Positions 1-10,522 of a DNA stretch of 64,000 nucleotides are shown here, in pieces. This stretch comes from Lottia gigantea (Eukaryota > Mollusca > Gastropoda > Lottiidae): NCBI RefSeq assembly GCF_000327385.1, contig NW_008710115.1, positions 847,236 to 911,235 on the forward strand, in the 5' to 3' direction. Each line of letters begins with the position of its first letter. Within the stretch, counting starts at the first letter, position 1. The notes under the pieces were generated by a model. That model saw only the letters and a list, made by a program, of their open reading frames with translations. It made no database searches and was not told where the DNA came from. Made by a program: the position numbers and the translations under genes.

Positions 1-1900
1 AAAGATGATCGATTGACTGATTGAAATGATTTCTATAGATATTTTTATCCTAGTATCACAACATTATTTTTAATTGACTGTTAATTGAAATGTACTTAAA
101 ACATTTTTCTAATCCCTCAAGTATTAAGAATAGATCTTTACAGCTAATGTTTTATCAATGCTTGTACTCACAAACAAACTATTTGTTTTTATATATTATT
201 CTATACTTTTGACAGTTATGATGCCTCTGATGTTAAACGCAGAGTGATAACGTATACTTTGGTCGCTTCGTTCCTCCACTCAAATCGGATTTAGACAAAT
301 TCTAATAAACAAATAATTATTGTATTGACTTATCTATAAAAATATATTGACAAGTTATTGATAAATATATATTACATTCAAAAGGTCCGTTGTGGGATTT
401 GAAATGTCTTGTTGCGTGGAGAACAAGTTGAATGCTCTGAAACACTGATTTATTTCCTCTCGAAGATCCCTACTTGAGAGTTTCTATCTAACACCCAATA
501 ATTTTCAGCTTTTTCAACATTCTTTCACATAATTTAATGTTTATTGTATCTCCATAAGACTGTAATTGCTAACTACAAAAAAGACGAAATAATGTATGGC
601 TCTTGAAATAGAAATTAAAAATGATTTGGCAGTCTTATGGCTTTTACAGGGTTAAAAAGAAAAAAAAGCTTAAGTTTATTTGAAACACTTCGCATGTTAA
701 CAAATCCACAAGGTGAAACTTGGCATGACGTAAAAAAGTGATATGTAATAAGTAATTAAAAAATTCTTCTAGAAATTTTGTACGGCAAGATTTGATTTGT
801 TTAAACCAGATGGTCGTGGCTTATTTTAAGAATAAAATTTCAAAGAGAGTTTTCACTAAATAATTTGTAAGGTAGTAGATTTTTGACAACTTTAATCTTT
901 GTAATGAAGGTGTATGTTATGTTATTTATATTATGTTATTTAATATTTTAAGATTTATATCAACATACATAATCTTTTCATGTTTATGCCAATTATCGCA
1001 CGCATTTATGAAGTTAAAAATCAGAACGAAAAATATGTTCCTGTTAATCATTTATCACCTGGTTTACACTGAATTAGGCAAATTTTTACTTTTTCGAAAA
1101 GTCTCTTAATTTACTCATACTTATTATGTATTATGCTAGGTTCCTACTATTAGGATTCGCTGGAAGTATAAAATTGTTATCTTATTTCACTAATCGTGAT
1201 TATCCTACCAGGTCTTCAAATCGATCGCGGCAATCGTGTTAATATTTAAAAAATTTTGAACGGTTTAAAGATTTTTTAACATCAACACGATCCATTGTCA
1301 ATCTGTATCATCATATTAGAACGTGCTGTTTCGTAACAAAGCGCGATGGATCGCATCTAATCGTGCTTCAAAATAGTAGTGATCTGGCTGAACATAGACA
1401 AGACAATTACGTTCCAACAGTGGCACGATACGATCAGAGCTGATCGTGAAATTTCTCTGAATTCGGTTTAGATACGATTAATTCGTCTCGTATGCGATCT
1501 GGTCACGATTTGTAAATTTCGTACCAGCTCGTGCCAGATCGAGACTCATTCGAGAGCTCAAACGGAACAATCATATCTAGACGTGTATTGACACCAAGAA
1601 TTAAGCACTCGTGAACAGATCGCATACGAGAGCAACAAATCGTTTCAAAATGTGTTCACTCGTTTCACATACCTAGGATTTCAGAGAAATTCCATGATCA
1701 GCTACCATTGGCCAATCGTGTCGTTGGAAACGGATCACATGAAAGTGGGAACCTCGCAATAATATTCATAGGGGCTGCTTCCCTGCGTTAGATCGGCGGC
1801 TAATTTAAATGCTTTACTGTTAAAAAAAACCCAACTTTTTATGATGGTAATCTTTACTTCTTGGCTTTGTAGTTAATTGTATTCTCATTTCTATTTTCAG
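1..1900 (+). other. 3' part of the last intron of prostanoid receptor-like gene 1
   Basis: This stretch precedes the terminal coding exon at 1901 and ends in a good acceptor (pyrimidine-rich run, then ttttcag at 1894-1900). In the neighbouring paralogue the matching intron is 2.6 kb, so the upstream exon is expected just outside the left edge. I see no coding potential here. The only recognisable content is the inverted-repeat element at 1129-1764. Confidence 0.7.
1129..1764. mobile_element. MITE-like element with imperfect terminal inverted repeats
   Basis: The left end reads tattatgctaggttcc (1129-1144). The right end, ggaacctcgcaataata (1748-1764), is nearly its reverse complement. The match continues weakly inward for another 15-20 bases. 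The inside is unusually CpG-rich for this window and is full of atcgtg/cacgat words on both strands. A second internal inverted repeat pairs ctcgtatgcgatctggtc (around 1490-1505) with gaacagatcgcatacgag (around 1613-1631). There is no open frame, so this is a non-autonomous DNA element of about 0.63 kb. The family is unknown. Confidence 0.6.
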
Positions 1901-2371
1901 TTTTATGTGTTATTGTGCCAAACGAGTTTAGTTGAAACTATAAACACAGATAAAGCTGGTTTACTCATGGTACGGTTCGCTTCGTTTAATCCCATCTTAG
2001 ATCCTTGGGTTTATATACTATTTCGTCGTGAATTGGTGTGGAAGATTGTTGATGCTATCAAATGTTTTCTCAGAATTGAACCAAAGCCAGTAAATGTGGA
2101 AGGTGTGCCGGTAAAACAATTCCAGGATGAGGAATATACTTGTTTAGACTTTTGTTGGCATTGTATGTGTGAACCTCCTACGCCGCGACCTAACAATACC
2201 TATTATACTCAATCCAGGGCAGCCAGTCAGTATAATCGCTCACCATCATATATCAGAAGACTCAGTGAAAATGTTTATGGTAACGGAGGGGTGGCAGTCA
2301 ATTTATTAGATGCCAAACCTTCTCCAGCAGATCAAGCTGTGTTGAAAGCTTTTACACGAAGTAAAGTTTAG
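1901..2371 (+). CDS. Prostanoid receptor-like GPCR 1 (EP4-type), terminal coding exon
   Basis: The exon carries TM7 and the cytoplasmic tail of a class A GPCR. Seen: after the acceptor at 1900 the phase-0 frame gives the end of TM6/ECL3, then LLMVRFASFNPILDPWVYIL, then an amphipathic helix-8 region (FRRELVWKIVDAIKCF) and a tail of about 110 residues ending at the TAG at 2369-2371. The Arg in TM7 and the DPWxY motif in place of NPxxY are prostanoid-receptor hallmarks; in the family this Arg contacts the ligand carboxylate. The tail has a Cys cluster (CLDFCWHCMC), a candidate palmitoylation site, and RRLS, a basophilic-kinase consensus. The intron lies at the end of TM6, as in vertebrate prostanoid receptors and in the paralogue at 9692-13668. 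TM1-TM6 are outside the window. EP4-type is the best fit; the exact ligand is unknown. Confidence 0.88.
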   Translation, partial: FYVLLCQTSLVETINTDKAGLLMVRFASFNPILDPWVYILFRRELVWKIVDAIKCFLRIEPKPVNVEGVPVKQFQDEEYTCLDFCWHCMCEPPTPRPNNTYYTQSRAASQYNRSPSYIRRLSENVYGNGGVAVNLLDAKPSPADQAVLKAFTRSKV

Positions 2372-4220
2372 TTGTACTCAACAGGTGTCGATTGTCTTGC
2401 GATATGGCTTTGTTTATTCCACATAAAACACCTTATATCATTGTCTGAAACATAAAATATTTGCTATAGTAAGGTAAAATACCATTTATTATGAAGGTTA
2501 TGGAACGATTTAAATATGAAACTCACTCATCGTTGTAATAATATACCCGACGTTGAAAGGAACCATCATGATCCGTAAGAGGTTTTGTACCTTTGTTCGT
2601 TGTTCCCAAAATCCAGAATATCGACTAGATTATAACCCCACTATCTCAAGAAACATTTGACTTAACAACGTAATATTCTCATTTAAGTTGTATTTTTTCT
2701 GGATTAACCAAAGCTATAGACGGTTTATCGGAATGGTTCAGATAGAAATGTCCAAATGTACAGTCAAAGGCTTTGAACCTCTTATGATTCCCATTGATCA
2801 TCAGATACGAAACGAAAATATGAAGAGCAAATGTTATGATTTTGAACCAAAAATATATCATTTTAATCCGTAAAACAATTCTTGAATTTTAACTATTTAT
2901 AAAACGCTGTGATCAACAGTGGGATAAATTTATCTCAGAATCCCAACTAGAATTCAGATTTCTAATTTCTGGCGGTGTTCGTTTGAAAAGTAATTGAAGG
3001 GAGATAACCAATGGTGTCTAAGGACTACTTATTCTAGTAAACGACTATGTTTTCGAAGATTAGCTTCAACGCCGTGAAAACGCATATTACTTATAAATGT
3101 TTTCCTTTTATGGAATTTTAATTTTAAAATAAAGAAATCAAAACATGTATTTTCTTTCAGTTAACACATTTTTGAGAAACTTTGGCCTCATTCTGTTCAG
3201 ACAATTAAGACGGAAACTTATGTTACGGCATATTCGTGGAGCAACTTTCAGCATCATTCAGATGGATAATAATAATATGGCTATTCGGCGGTAAGAAATG
3301 TTAAACAGCAGGCTAATGCCAATGTCCTGGCAAAATCTTTCCTTTATACATATCGTATGTCGGTGCCTAATTAGGACACAAAAACATTCATAAAAATTCA
3401 TTTTCAGGTCGTCCTCGAGAACTAAACGATGCAGATGAAGAACGAAGGTACAAATATAGCTTGTTGCTAATTCTTCAGTTAAAATTCTTAAGGTGAAGGT
3501 ATATTTTTAACTTGTGCTAGAGGTAAAGATAAAATTGATGGTAAATATAGAAATACCAGTTTAAATGTTAAAAGGTAAACGAAAAAGTAATTGACTAATC
3601 TTAGAAAGAGGAAAACCATAACAATGTTTACCATCTTAAATAAAGTGTCAAATATTTAAAAAAAAATATAAAAATAGGTCATCAACTATACAACAACTGT
3701 GAAGGTAGGCTTAGATTGGCGGTGTTATTGGGATCTGGAAGTGGCGGCATTTGGAGAGTAAACCGACAAATACAAATCGCAGTCAATCAGTTGCTCGTGT
3801 TCCAGCCCTGCTCTGCTTACATGACTGTGAACGCTCGACTGCGCTGCTCTGCTCTTCCCTCTCCATACTGTAAACAAGCCCTTCTACTCTCACCGAGTAG
3901 TTGGAATCTGCTTCCATCGTAGTTGCCAGAAGTAAATGAAATTTCCCAAATGAACATTTTGGTTAAAAATGTCGATTTCGACGAAACGACGTAGTGTCTG
4001 GAATCATCTGTCGTCCATCTGAACCCTCCAGTATTTATTGTCAATCCTTATTCTTTTTTTTTATTATCAGACATGCTTGTTACAGATATCTAAATTTCAC
4101 AAAAATATTTTCTTCCGATGCTATGTAAAATTAGGAGTCCAAGTAGTTAAGATGAACTTCCAACAGGGTTGTTTCTTCTGATGAGGTTTTATCGTGAGAC
4201 CTAGTCGCTTAGAGTAGAGA

Positions 4221-4360
4221 CGCCGACTTGATTTTAAAAGAAATTTGACTTTGAGCTCAACCCTGCACTTTACTACAACGACAGGATAAAGAAGAAATCG
4301 GTTTATTGTTCGGAACTACATAGCTCAACTACCATAGGGACTGGTTGAACCAAGTCGGCG
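4221..4360. repeat. Short foldback, 10-bp arms
   Basis: cgccgacttg at 4221-4230 is the exact reverse complement of caagtcggcg at 4351-4360, and pairing continues imperfectly inward. The arms are GC-rich compared with their surroundings. It could be a decayed MITE or coincidence; no second copy was seen. Confidence 0.35.
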
Positions 4361-5570
4361 GGCCACCATTCCTTAGGGGGACACCTCGAAAATAAATTCA
4401 AAATTTACATATAACAACAGACTGAAAATTTTTAAATCTTCCATTAACAAGCATTAAGTTGACTTACAGAATGTCTCAGAATGCCGAAGAGCATATAAAA
4501 TAAGCCCACACTCCTGTAGTTGAGCCACTGCCACTTCAAGTGTGTTTTCACGTTTATTTGGTTGCTATTAGTCGATGATTAAGGATGCCCAGAATTGTTC
4601 TTGACACTTTCGTATTATTTAATTGGCATGATGAAAAAAAATACCCCAAAATTAATTGAATAACTAGGATTAGGAAGATTTAGTAAAGTAAATCTGATGT
4701 AAGGTGTTTGATGTTACAGAATCATCCTTCAAACATACCATCAACAGCTAAAGTAAATGAAGTTTGTTTGATTGAAACAGGTCTGTATGTAAGTTAAGGG
4801 TTACAGTGACATTTTCAACTGAAACAGTTGGGTGTAAATTGGTTTTTAAACACTAATGCAATTAGCAGTAACCGTGCTATTGCATTTGGATGAAACAAGT
4901 TGGTAAATACACCCTTTCTATCATGTCTAAGTTTAACATGTTTTTTGTAGTTTTCAGCCGGCAAAAATCGAGTTCAATGTTCATATACAAACTTCTATTA
5001 GTATTCTAGAACTAATTTTTCATTTGACTTAAAGTTACTGTTTTCGGTGTTAGCAATGATACAACCCAATTTTGTTGTTACCGAGTCACTTGACAAAATC
5101 TTTACTATTTTACCCCGAATCAGAAATTATTAAAGAGTCCTTTCGGTAAATAAAATTTCATACAAATCATCTGTGGATTTCCTTTAAATTTGACTCTTTT
5201 ACTGACTCTAGTTTCAAATTGCTTTTTCGACCGATCACAACATATTTCAAACTTGTTTCATGTTGAAATGTCTGGGATATCATCTTTTAAACCTATCACA
5301 GTTGTAAATGGTTTCGGAATCAACCCCAGAGATTCTTAATTAAAGAAAAATAGGAGTCAAGACTGAATTCTGTTATTCAAAGGAAATTATGCCGAAGAAT
5401 ACCAAACAATGTAAAAAATACAATATAATAACCATAAATATCATTTTCAAGTCTGAAAGCGACAACCTTCTTCTATAGTGGTACGATAGTATTGCGAGTC
5501 ATGGAGATTTTGCTATGTGTATTACATGAAGTTTGGAGATAACCTATAACAAGCTCCAATTCCAGATCAT

Positions 5571-5582
5571 ATGCATATGCAT
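5571..5582. promoter_or_regulatory. Candidate POU-dimer site (MORE palindrome)
   Basis: atgcatatgcat is a perfect match to the palindromic MORE element that POU/Oct homodimers bind. The palindrome extends to 14 bases (tatgcatatgcata). It sits between the two receptor genes, about 4.1 kb upstream of the second start codon. Function is inferred from motif identity only. Near matches occur by chance in AT-rich DNA, for example around 19115 and 40928. Confidence 0.3.
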
Positions 5583-5966
5583 AAGCCATAATTTGAAAAG
5601 TGTGAACATCGGTTATTCATAACTCAGCAAGGTTGGACGAGATCCTAGACGAGTATACCATCCACAAAAAATTCGCGAAGCTTTTCCATATTATGTCCCG
5701 CGGACTTTTACACACTCGTATTATAAAATTGAACCATAGTCAGTACACAAAGTTGGATGAGGATGTTTCCAATAATTCTTCATGATTATCAATAATTATT
5801 ATCGACTGTAACGGTATCATTTTCATTATTAAGATTAAGAACACCACGTTCTGAGATATTTTTACTTCTTCAACAATATACTTTGATAAAACTGTTAAAC
5901 ACTATGATAGCATAGAACATCAATGTTTGATCATATATCTCAACAAATGATTGTCTCAGATCTCCT

Positions 5967-6258
5967 CATCTTCACAAACTATTACGAACTTCGTCTTATA
6001 CCTTGACTGCAATAGCCACTAATGCAACAATTTAATTGGATTGTACGCTAGCCAATACAGCCAATTAGAGCCCTTAGAAGAAAGGCTGTAAACATTTTGG
6101 CTTTTTGTTCACAGACTTTCTGTCGAGGCTCCTAATAGGCAGTATTCGCAAGCGTACAATCCAATCAAATCGCTTCATTTACAAACTTCCATGGTACTAT
6201 GACTACTGAAGTCAAGGTATAAGTACGAAGGTCGTAATAGCTTGACATTGTGAAGATG
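5967..6258. mobile_element. Foldback family A, full-length copy
   Basis: The left end runs catcttcacaa..ctattacgaac, then ttcgtcttataccttgactg, then caatagcca. The right end is its reverse complement and closes with gcttgacattgtgaagatg at 6258. A second inverted pair lies inside (ggattgtacgct near 6039 against gcgtacaatcc near 6152). There is no coding capacity. Related copies or fragments occur at 17532, 28710, 41980, 47462 and 56205, so this is a multi-copy non-autonomous element. Confidence 0.8.
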
Positions 6259-7080
6259 GGAACTACTGTGCAATATAATTTTGAAATATATCTTTCTACT
6301 GTTTCTATAATTATTTGTTGTCTGATAAGTTTTGCTCACTATAAACAATAGCCTGTAACATTGTGAAGGAATTCTATCTTTAATTGAATGTGTGATATTG
6401 TTTCCTCCACGAAATGTCTTAACTTAATAAGATAAAAATCTGATCGATGGAATAATAAATTGAAATATTCACAGATTCGATGACATTCTTTAACACGATT
6501 TATCATAATGGAAATACTCTTATCGTGACTTGCTGAATTATAGAAAAAATACAAATTGTTAAGTCTAAAACATAAATATTTAATTCATAAGATGATTCAT
6601 ATGATACATTCAGACTATTTCGACTGGGGTAGATGTAATTGATTGTTCAGTTCTGGAAGATGAACTAAAATGATAAAGTGACATGCAAAATATTCTGGAT
6701 ATATTTACCAAGATCTGACCCACCAAATTCTTAAATGAAACAATGAATTGATAATATCATGAACATGACAGAAAAAGATTTTGTAGAGTGTTGCTATTCA
6801 ATTACAAATATATTATGTCCAACAGATTGTGTCTCAATACAAATTTATCGTGAAGTCAATCTTTGGCACCCTGACAATATAGTCGAGGGCATCACTCGAC
6901 CAAGGATATGCCGAGAAAAGTTTTTTGTTTTTTTTTTTACTGAGGAAAGGTAGTCCAAGCCATTGAAGACACACCCAAAAAATCTAACATGGATACTAAA
7001 ATTCATTGATTTGTTGTTTTCTTACAACAATGGGGGATCAACAACTCTGACCATTGAAATGTTATTAATTGGATAGTAAT

Positions 7081-7270
7081 GAGGTTTTCTAAAAAGATTT
7101 TTAAGTGTATCGGGGACATTGATACAATCAATTCGCACCATTCCAAATTATACTAAAACTAAGTGTTTGGTGATGTCAATAATCGTCGAAAAGTCTAAAA
7201 TGTGATAAGCATATTTTGCGATTAGTGATGTCATAAAACACTTGATTTCAGAGGAATTGCAAAATTGAAG
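7081..7270. mobile_element. Foldback family B, diverged copy
   Basis: It holds the block cggggacattgatacaatca, then attcgcaccattccaa, then actaaaactaagtgtttggt. The right half repeats this inverted (tgatgtcataaaacacttg..gaggaattgcaaaattg). The copy at 51096-51384 shares both halves with much better pairing. No open frame. Confidence 0.65.
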
Positions 7271-9149
7271 GGATACACATTATTGTTTTTGAATAAAATA
7301 ACCACTTCTTCATAATCCCTTTTCAAAATATCTACTGCAGCTGGTGAATATCAATATGTCTATAATTCCTACTTCCTTCATGGGAAATGCCATACTGACA
7401 TCTAATACTACAGATTGGTTACAATTTAACTCGGGAAATTCCACAATTTCTTTAAAATAACAGAAAATAGAGTATTTGCACATGATAGTACTGCATTGCC
7501 ATTGACGTAACATACATAGTAGGTTTTACTTAAGTGGTTTAAGACACTATTGTGGTTTTGTGCATACTGTTCCATACCATGGACTTGCTGTTACATTAAC
7601 AATGGATTGAAGGTTTTGGTTTTGTTGGTGACCAGACCAGGTATGATATGGGATTATTGATACAGTAAAAAACAGGAAGAGGCGAATTTTGTCCACATCG
7701 TGTTCGACCAGTAGACAAACTGGTATATGCTTGTTTGATTTTCTACTGTATCGTCCATCACACTCGACACCGCACTTTTTCTTTCACATGTTTAGCAATA
7801 AAGACAATTTACAGACATTTTATCGAGCAATTAAAAGGTACTATAACAGCTCCGTGTGATGCACTTGAAGGCACGTCGCTTAAGAAATGTGTTATAAAGT
7901 CTTTCAGTGTGTCATGCCATCGGAGAATTTTGAAACGTTATTCGTACAAGAGCTTTCGAAATATAAATATGTGTGATCGAATTGTAAGGTATTGCCATAT
8001 GTAAGGCGTATAAACCTGGTATTAACATGTATTAAATGTTATTTTTTACATCAAACACTCATCAGCACAGCTTCTTTCTATCTATTTTTGGCCATTTAGC
8101 CTTTAAGTCTCGATTTGTGTACTTGCATAAAATAGATGGTTACATTTTGATCAAGAAAAAAAATAAGGCAACGTGAGGTAATGTTTCATGTAGCAAAAGT
8201 GTGTTATCATAGAAGGGGATTAAGAGGAGAAAAAAAAAGAAAAACCATCGACCTGGTATGAATATTTCAAAGTTAGGCTTAGAGTCTTTCAGCCAGCTCT
8301 GGTAAAGTATTTCTTGTCGAGGATCGCATGTTATTACCGGGGTGTGTTTTATTTTCAAATTATTCGTTGCCTTTAAAAATGTATGTTAACCTATGAAGTT
8401 TAATGATATATTACTCATAGTAAAAAGGCTTTGCTTTTCCTGTTTGATGGGAAGGATCGATTGGCATTTCAAAGTTCTTGATTTACAGGTAACATTTACA
8501 GGATTCCACAACCTCCTTTTTTCTGATTTCTGTAGATGTTAGCAACGCCGAAGTATACAGACAGAAATATAAATCGATAGGCTGCCAATCTTTGTTTATA
8601 TTTTCCAATTAGTGTAAATACTGAAAATATAAACATATTTTGTTCAGATTGAAATAATCAGTGTAACTAAATGTTCTGTATGTTAGTAACAGTATTTTCT
8701 AGTATACTATCTATTACCAGTATATTTACAATGTAAACGTCAGACATACACATCTGTGAACCACGGGTACTCAAATACTAACTTGTTACTAATAGTGTCC
8801 TCGACATTAGTCAAGTTGGAAACTTTACAATTCTCAACCAGATTGGAATAGATTATATTAATTTACTCAGGAGGAGCAAATCGAATATAGATCAATTTAT
8901 AAGCAGATTCCTGATCGTTGATGTTGACTAGACCACCAATAGTTTTATTCTGTAATTACGTCGGGGCGTTCAAGTGATTGACTTGGAAATGCTATTTACG
9001 AACTTCAGGACGTCATTGATGAATAAACGACAAAAGTTAATTTTGAAAATTGATTGGCCAACCAATCAAGTGTAATGGTATCATCACGTGATTGATAAGC
9101 ATTTGTTTATCAAATTGAAAAGTGTTGAGAGACCAACCATTTAACCAAA

Positions 9150-9245
9150 AAAACAGAATCATCTAACTGAACCAATCCAACTAATACGACTACCAACAAC
9201 TGCGCTGGAAGCGAACGTTAACTTAATCTACACCAACCAACCTGA
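9150..9245 (+). repeat. Dispersed repeat D, copy 1
   Basis: The words ccaacta..acgactaccaacaact and cgctggaagcgaacgttaac occur in the same order here and at 29150-29235. The strand is rich in A and C (ccaaccaac). The family is not recognised. It lies 450-540 bases upstream of the second receptor's start codon, so it may overlap its promoter. Confidence 0.55.
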
Positions 9246-9691
9246 TGGACCAATACCAATGTCAATTGATGAAATATAATTTATCAAGCAAGTGTTTTCC
9301 GTTACAGAATTTCTGATATTTAGCGGACAAATTGAAGATTTGTTTGAATTCGAGTGGTTAAGAGTTAGTGGTGTTTACTAAAGGATAAAGCGTCACCAAT
9401 TCAGACTACTAATGAATTTACATGCAGGTAATGTAGAGATCAAGCAATATTAACTTTAATTTAACAAAGAAGATGTGAGATGAATAATTACCGACCTTTG
9501 GCTTAAAATTCTTTCTTTTTCACTTCAAGGTTACCTCAAGTGAGCTTTGTTTTATCCTTGAACAATTGGATTATACATTTCCCTAAACCTCGGCCAAACT
9601 AGACACGTTTTTATCGAGTAAAATATAAGTTAAGACTGTTGGACAGTTGCATACAAAGACGTATTTGTGAGGTTCGTCTACTATTCAGATA

Positions 9692-10522
9692 ATGGAAACA
9701 ACTGCGGTTGCGTTTCTGACTACGTTTGTTTCCAATGTTACTGTGTTTGATAACGTGACAGAAAATAGAAACGCAACGCTTTCTTCTTATAATGCTTTAT
9801 TAACAGTGACTGTTCCAACGTTAATGTTTGCTAGTGGTGTATTTGGAAACGTGTTGGCGTTGGTTGTTTTAGGAACTTCCAGAAAGAAACATAAAAAGAC
9901 AGTATTTTACAGATTAGTTGGAGCTTTAGCTTGTACAGATCTATTTGGAATTGTGTCGGTGTCACCAATTACTATTATTGTATATTCTACAGGACGAACA
10001 TGGGTCGGCGGACATCATTTGTGTAATTACTCCTCATTTATGATGATATTTTCTGGAATAGCTACATTACTGATAGTTGGTGCAATGGCACTTGAGCGAT
10101 TTGTGGCCATCATCCATCCTTATGCTTATGAAACGAGATTTTCAATTGGGAAAGTGAAGTATATTGTTATAGGAATATGGGGAACGTCGCTATTTATAGC
10201 TTTGTTACCAATGTTTGGACTGGGCGAAAATATTCTTCAGTATCCTGGAACTTGGTGCTTCTTTGACTATAAAAGCGACAAACTAACTGGGAAGATTTTT
10301 ACCTATTTTTATTCGTCTGTTGGTTTAGCTGTCATATTTTTAACTGCTATTTGTAATGTAGCTGTTATGATAGTGTTGGTTAAGATGAGGCAATCGGCTA
10401 AAGACATCAAACCATCAACATTAATTAAAAGACAGTCTAATAAATTAAACAGTGAGGTACAGATGATGATATTATTAGGTGGTATTATATTGGTATTTGC
10501 TACTTGTTATGCTCCACTAATG
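9692..10522 (+). CDS. Prostanoid receptor-like GPCR 2 (EP4-type), exon 1, residues 1-277
   Basis: A plasma-membrane receptor probably activated by prostaglandin-like lipids through G proteins. Seen: an N-terminal tail with three N-glycosylation sequons (N15, N21, N27); TM1 about 34-60 with GN at 52-53; TM2 about 74-98 with Asp83; TM3 with Cys111 and ERF (135-137) in place of DRY; ECL2 with QYPGTWCF (183-190), close to the QYPxTWCF signature of EP4-type receptors and holding the disulfide Cys189; TM5 about 203-230; a short third loop (231-255); and TM6 about 256-277. The exon ends in phase 0 at a gtaagt donor (10523). Together with exon 2 the protein is 450 residues; human EP4 has 488. The first ATG in frame was taken as the start. 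A ttcag at 9684-9688 leaves open a 5' UTR intron. It is a paralogue of the gene ending at 2371; EP2-like or another subtype cannot be excluded. Confidence 0.93.

Larger units (their letters stand above)
2372..9691. other. Intergenic region between the two receptor paralogues
   Basis: About 7.3 kb with no recognisable gene. The start should include the 3' UTR of receptor gene 1; no AATAAA is seen near its stop, only a CATAAA variant at about 2451, and the first AATAAA is near 3127. It contains a short foldback at 4221-4360, a POU-type palindrome at 5571, foldback-family copies at 5967-6258 and 7081-7270, and part of a dispersed repeat near 9150. The last 150-400 bases should hold the 5' UTR of receptor gene 2. 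The small open frames here lack codon structure or similarity that I recognise. Confidence 0.6.

Noticed and set aside
3716-3922. 68-codon frame in a locally GC-richer stretch
   Set aside because: No recognisable domain, start context or partner exon; it could be a decayed repeat.
7735-8004. 89-codon frame between the receptors
   Set aside because: No similarity recognised and its length is within what AT-rich noncoding DNA can give by chance.
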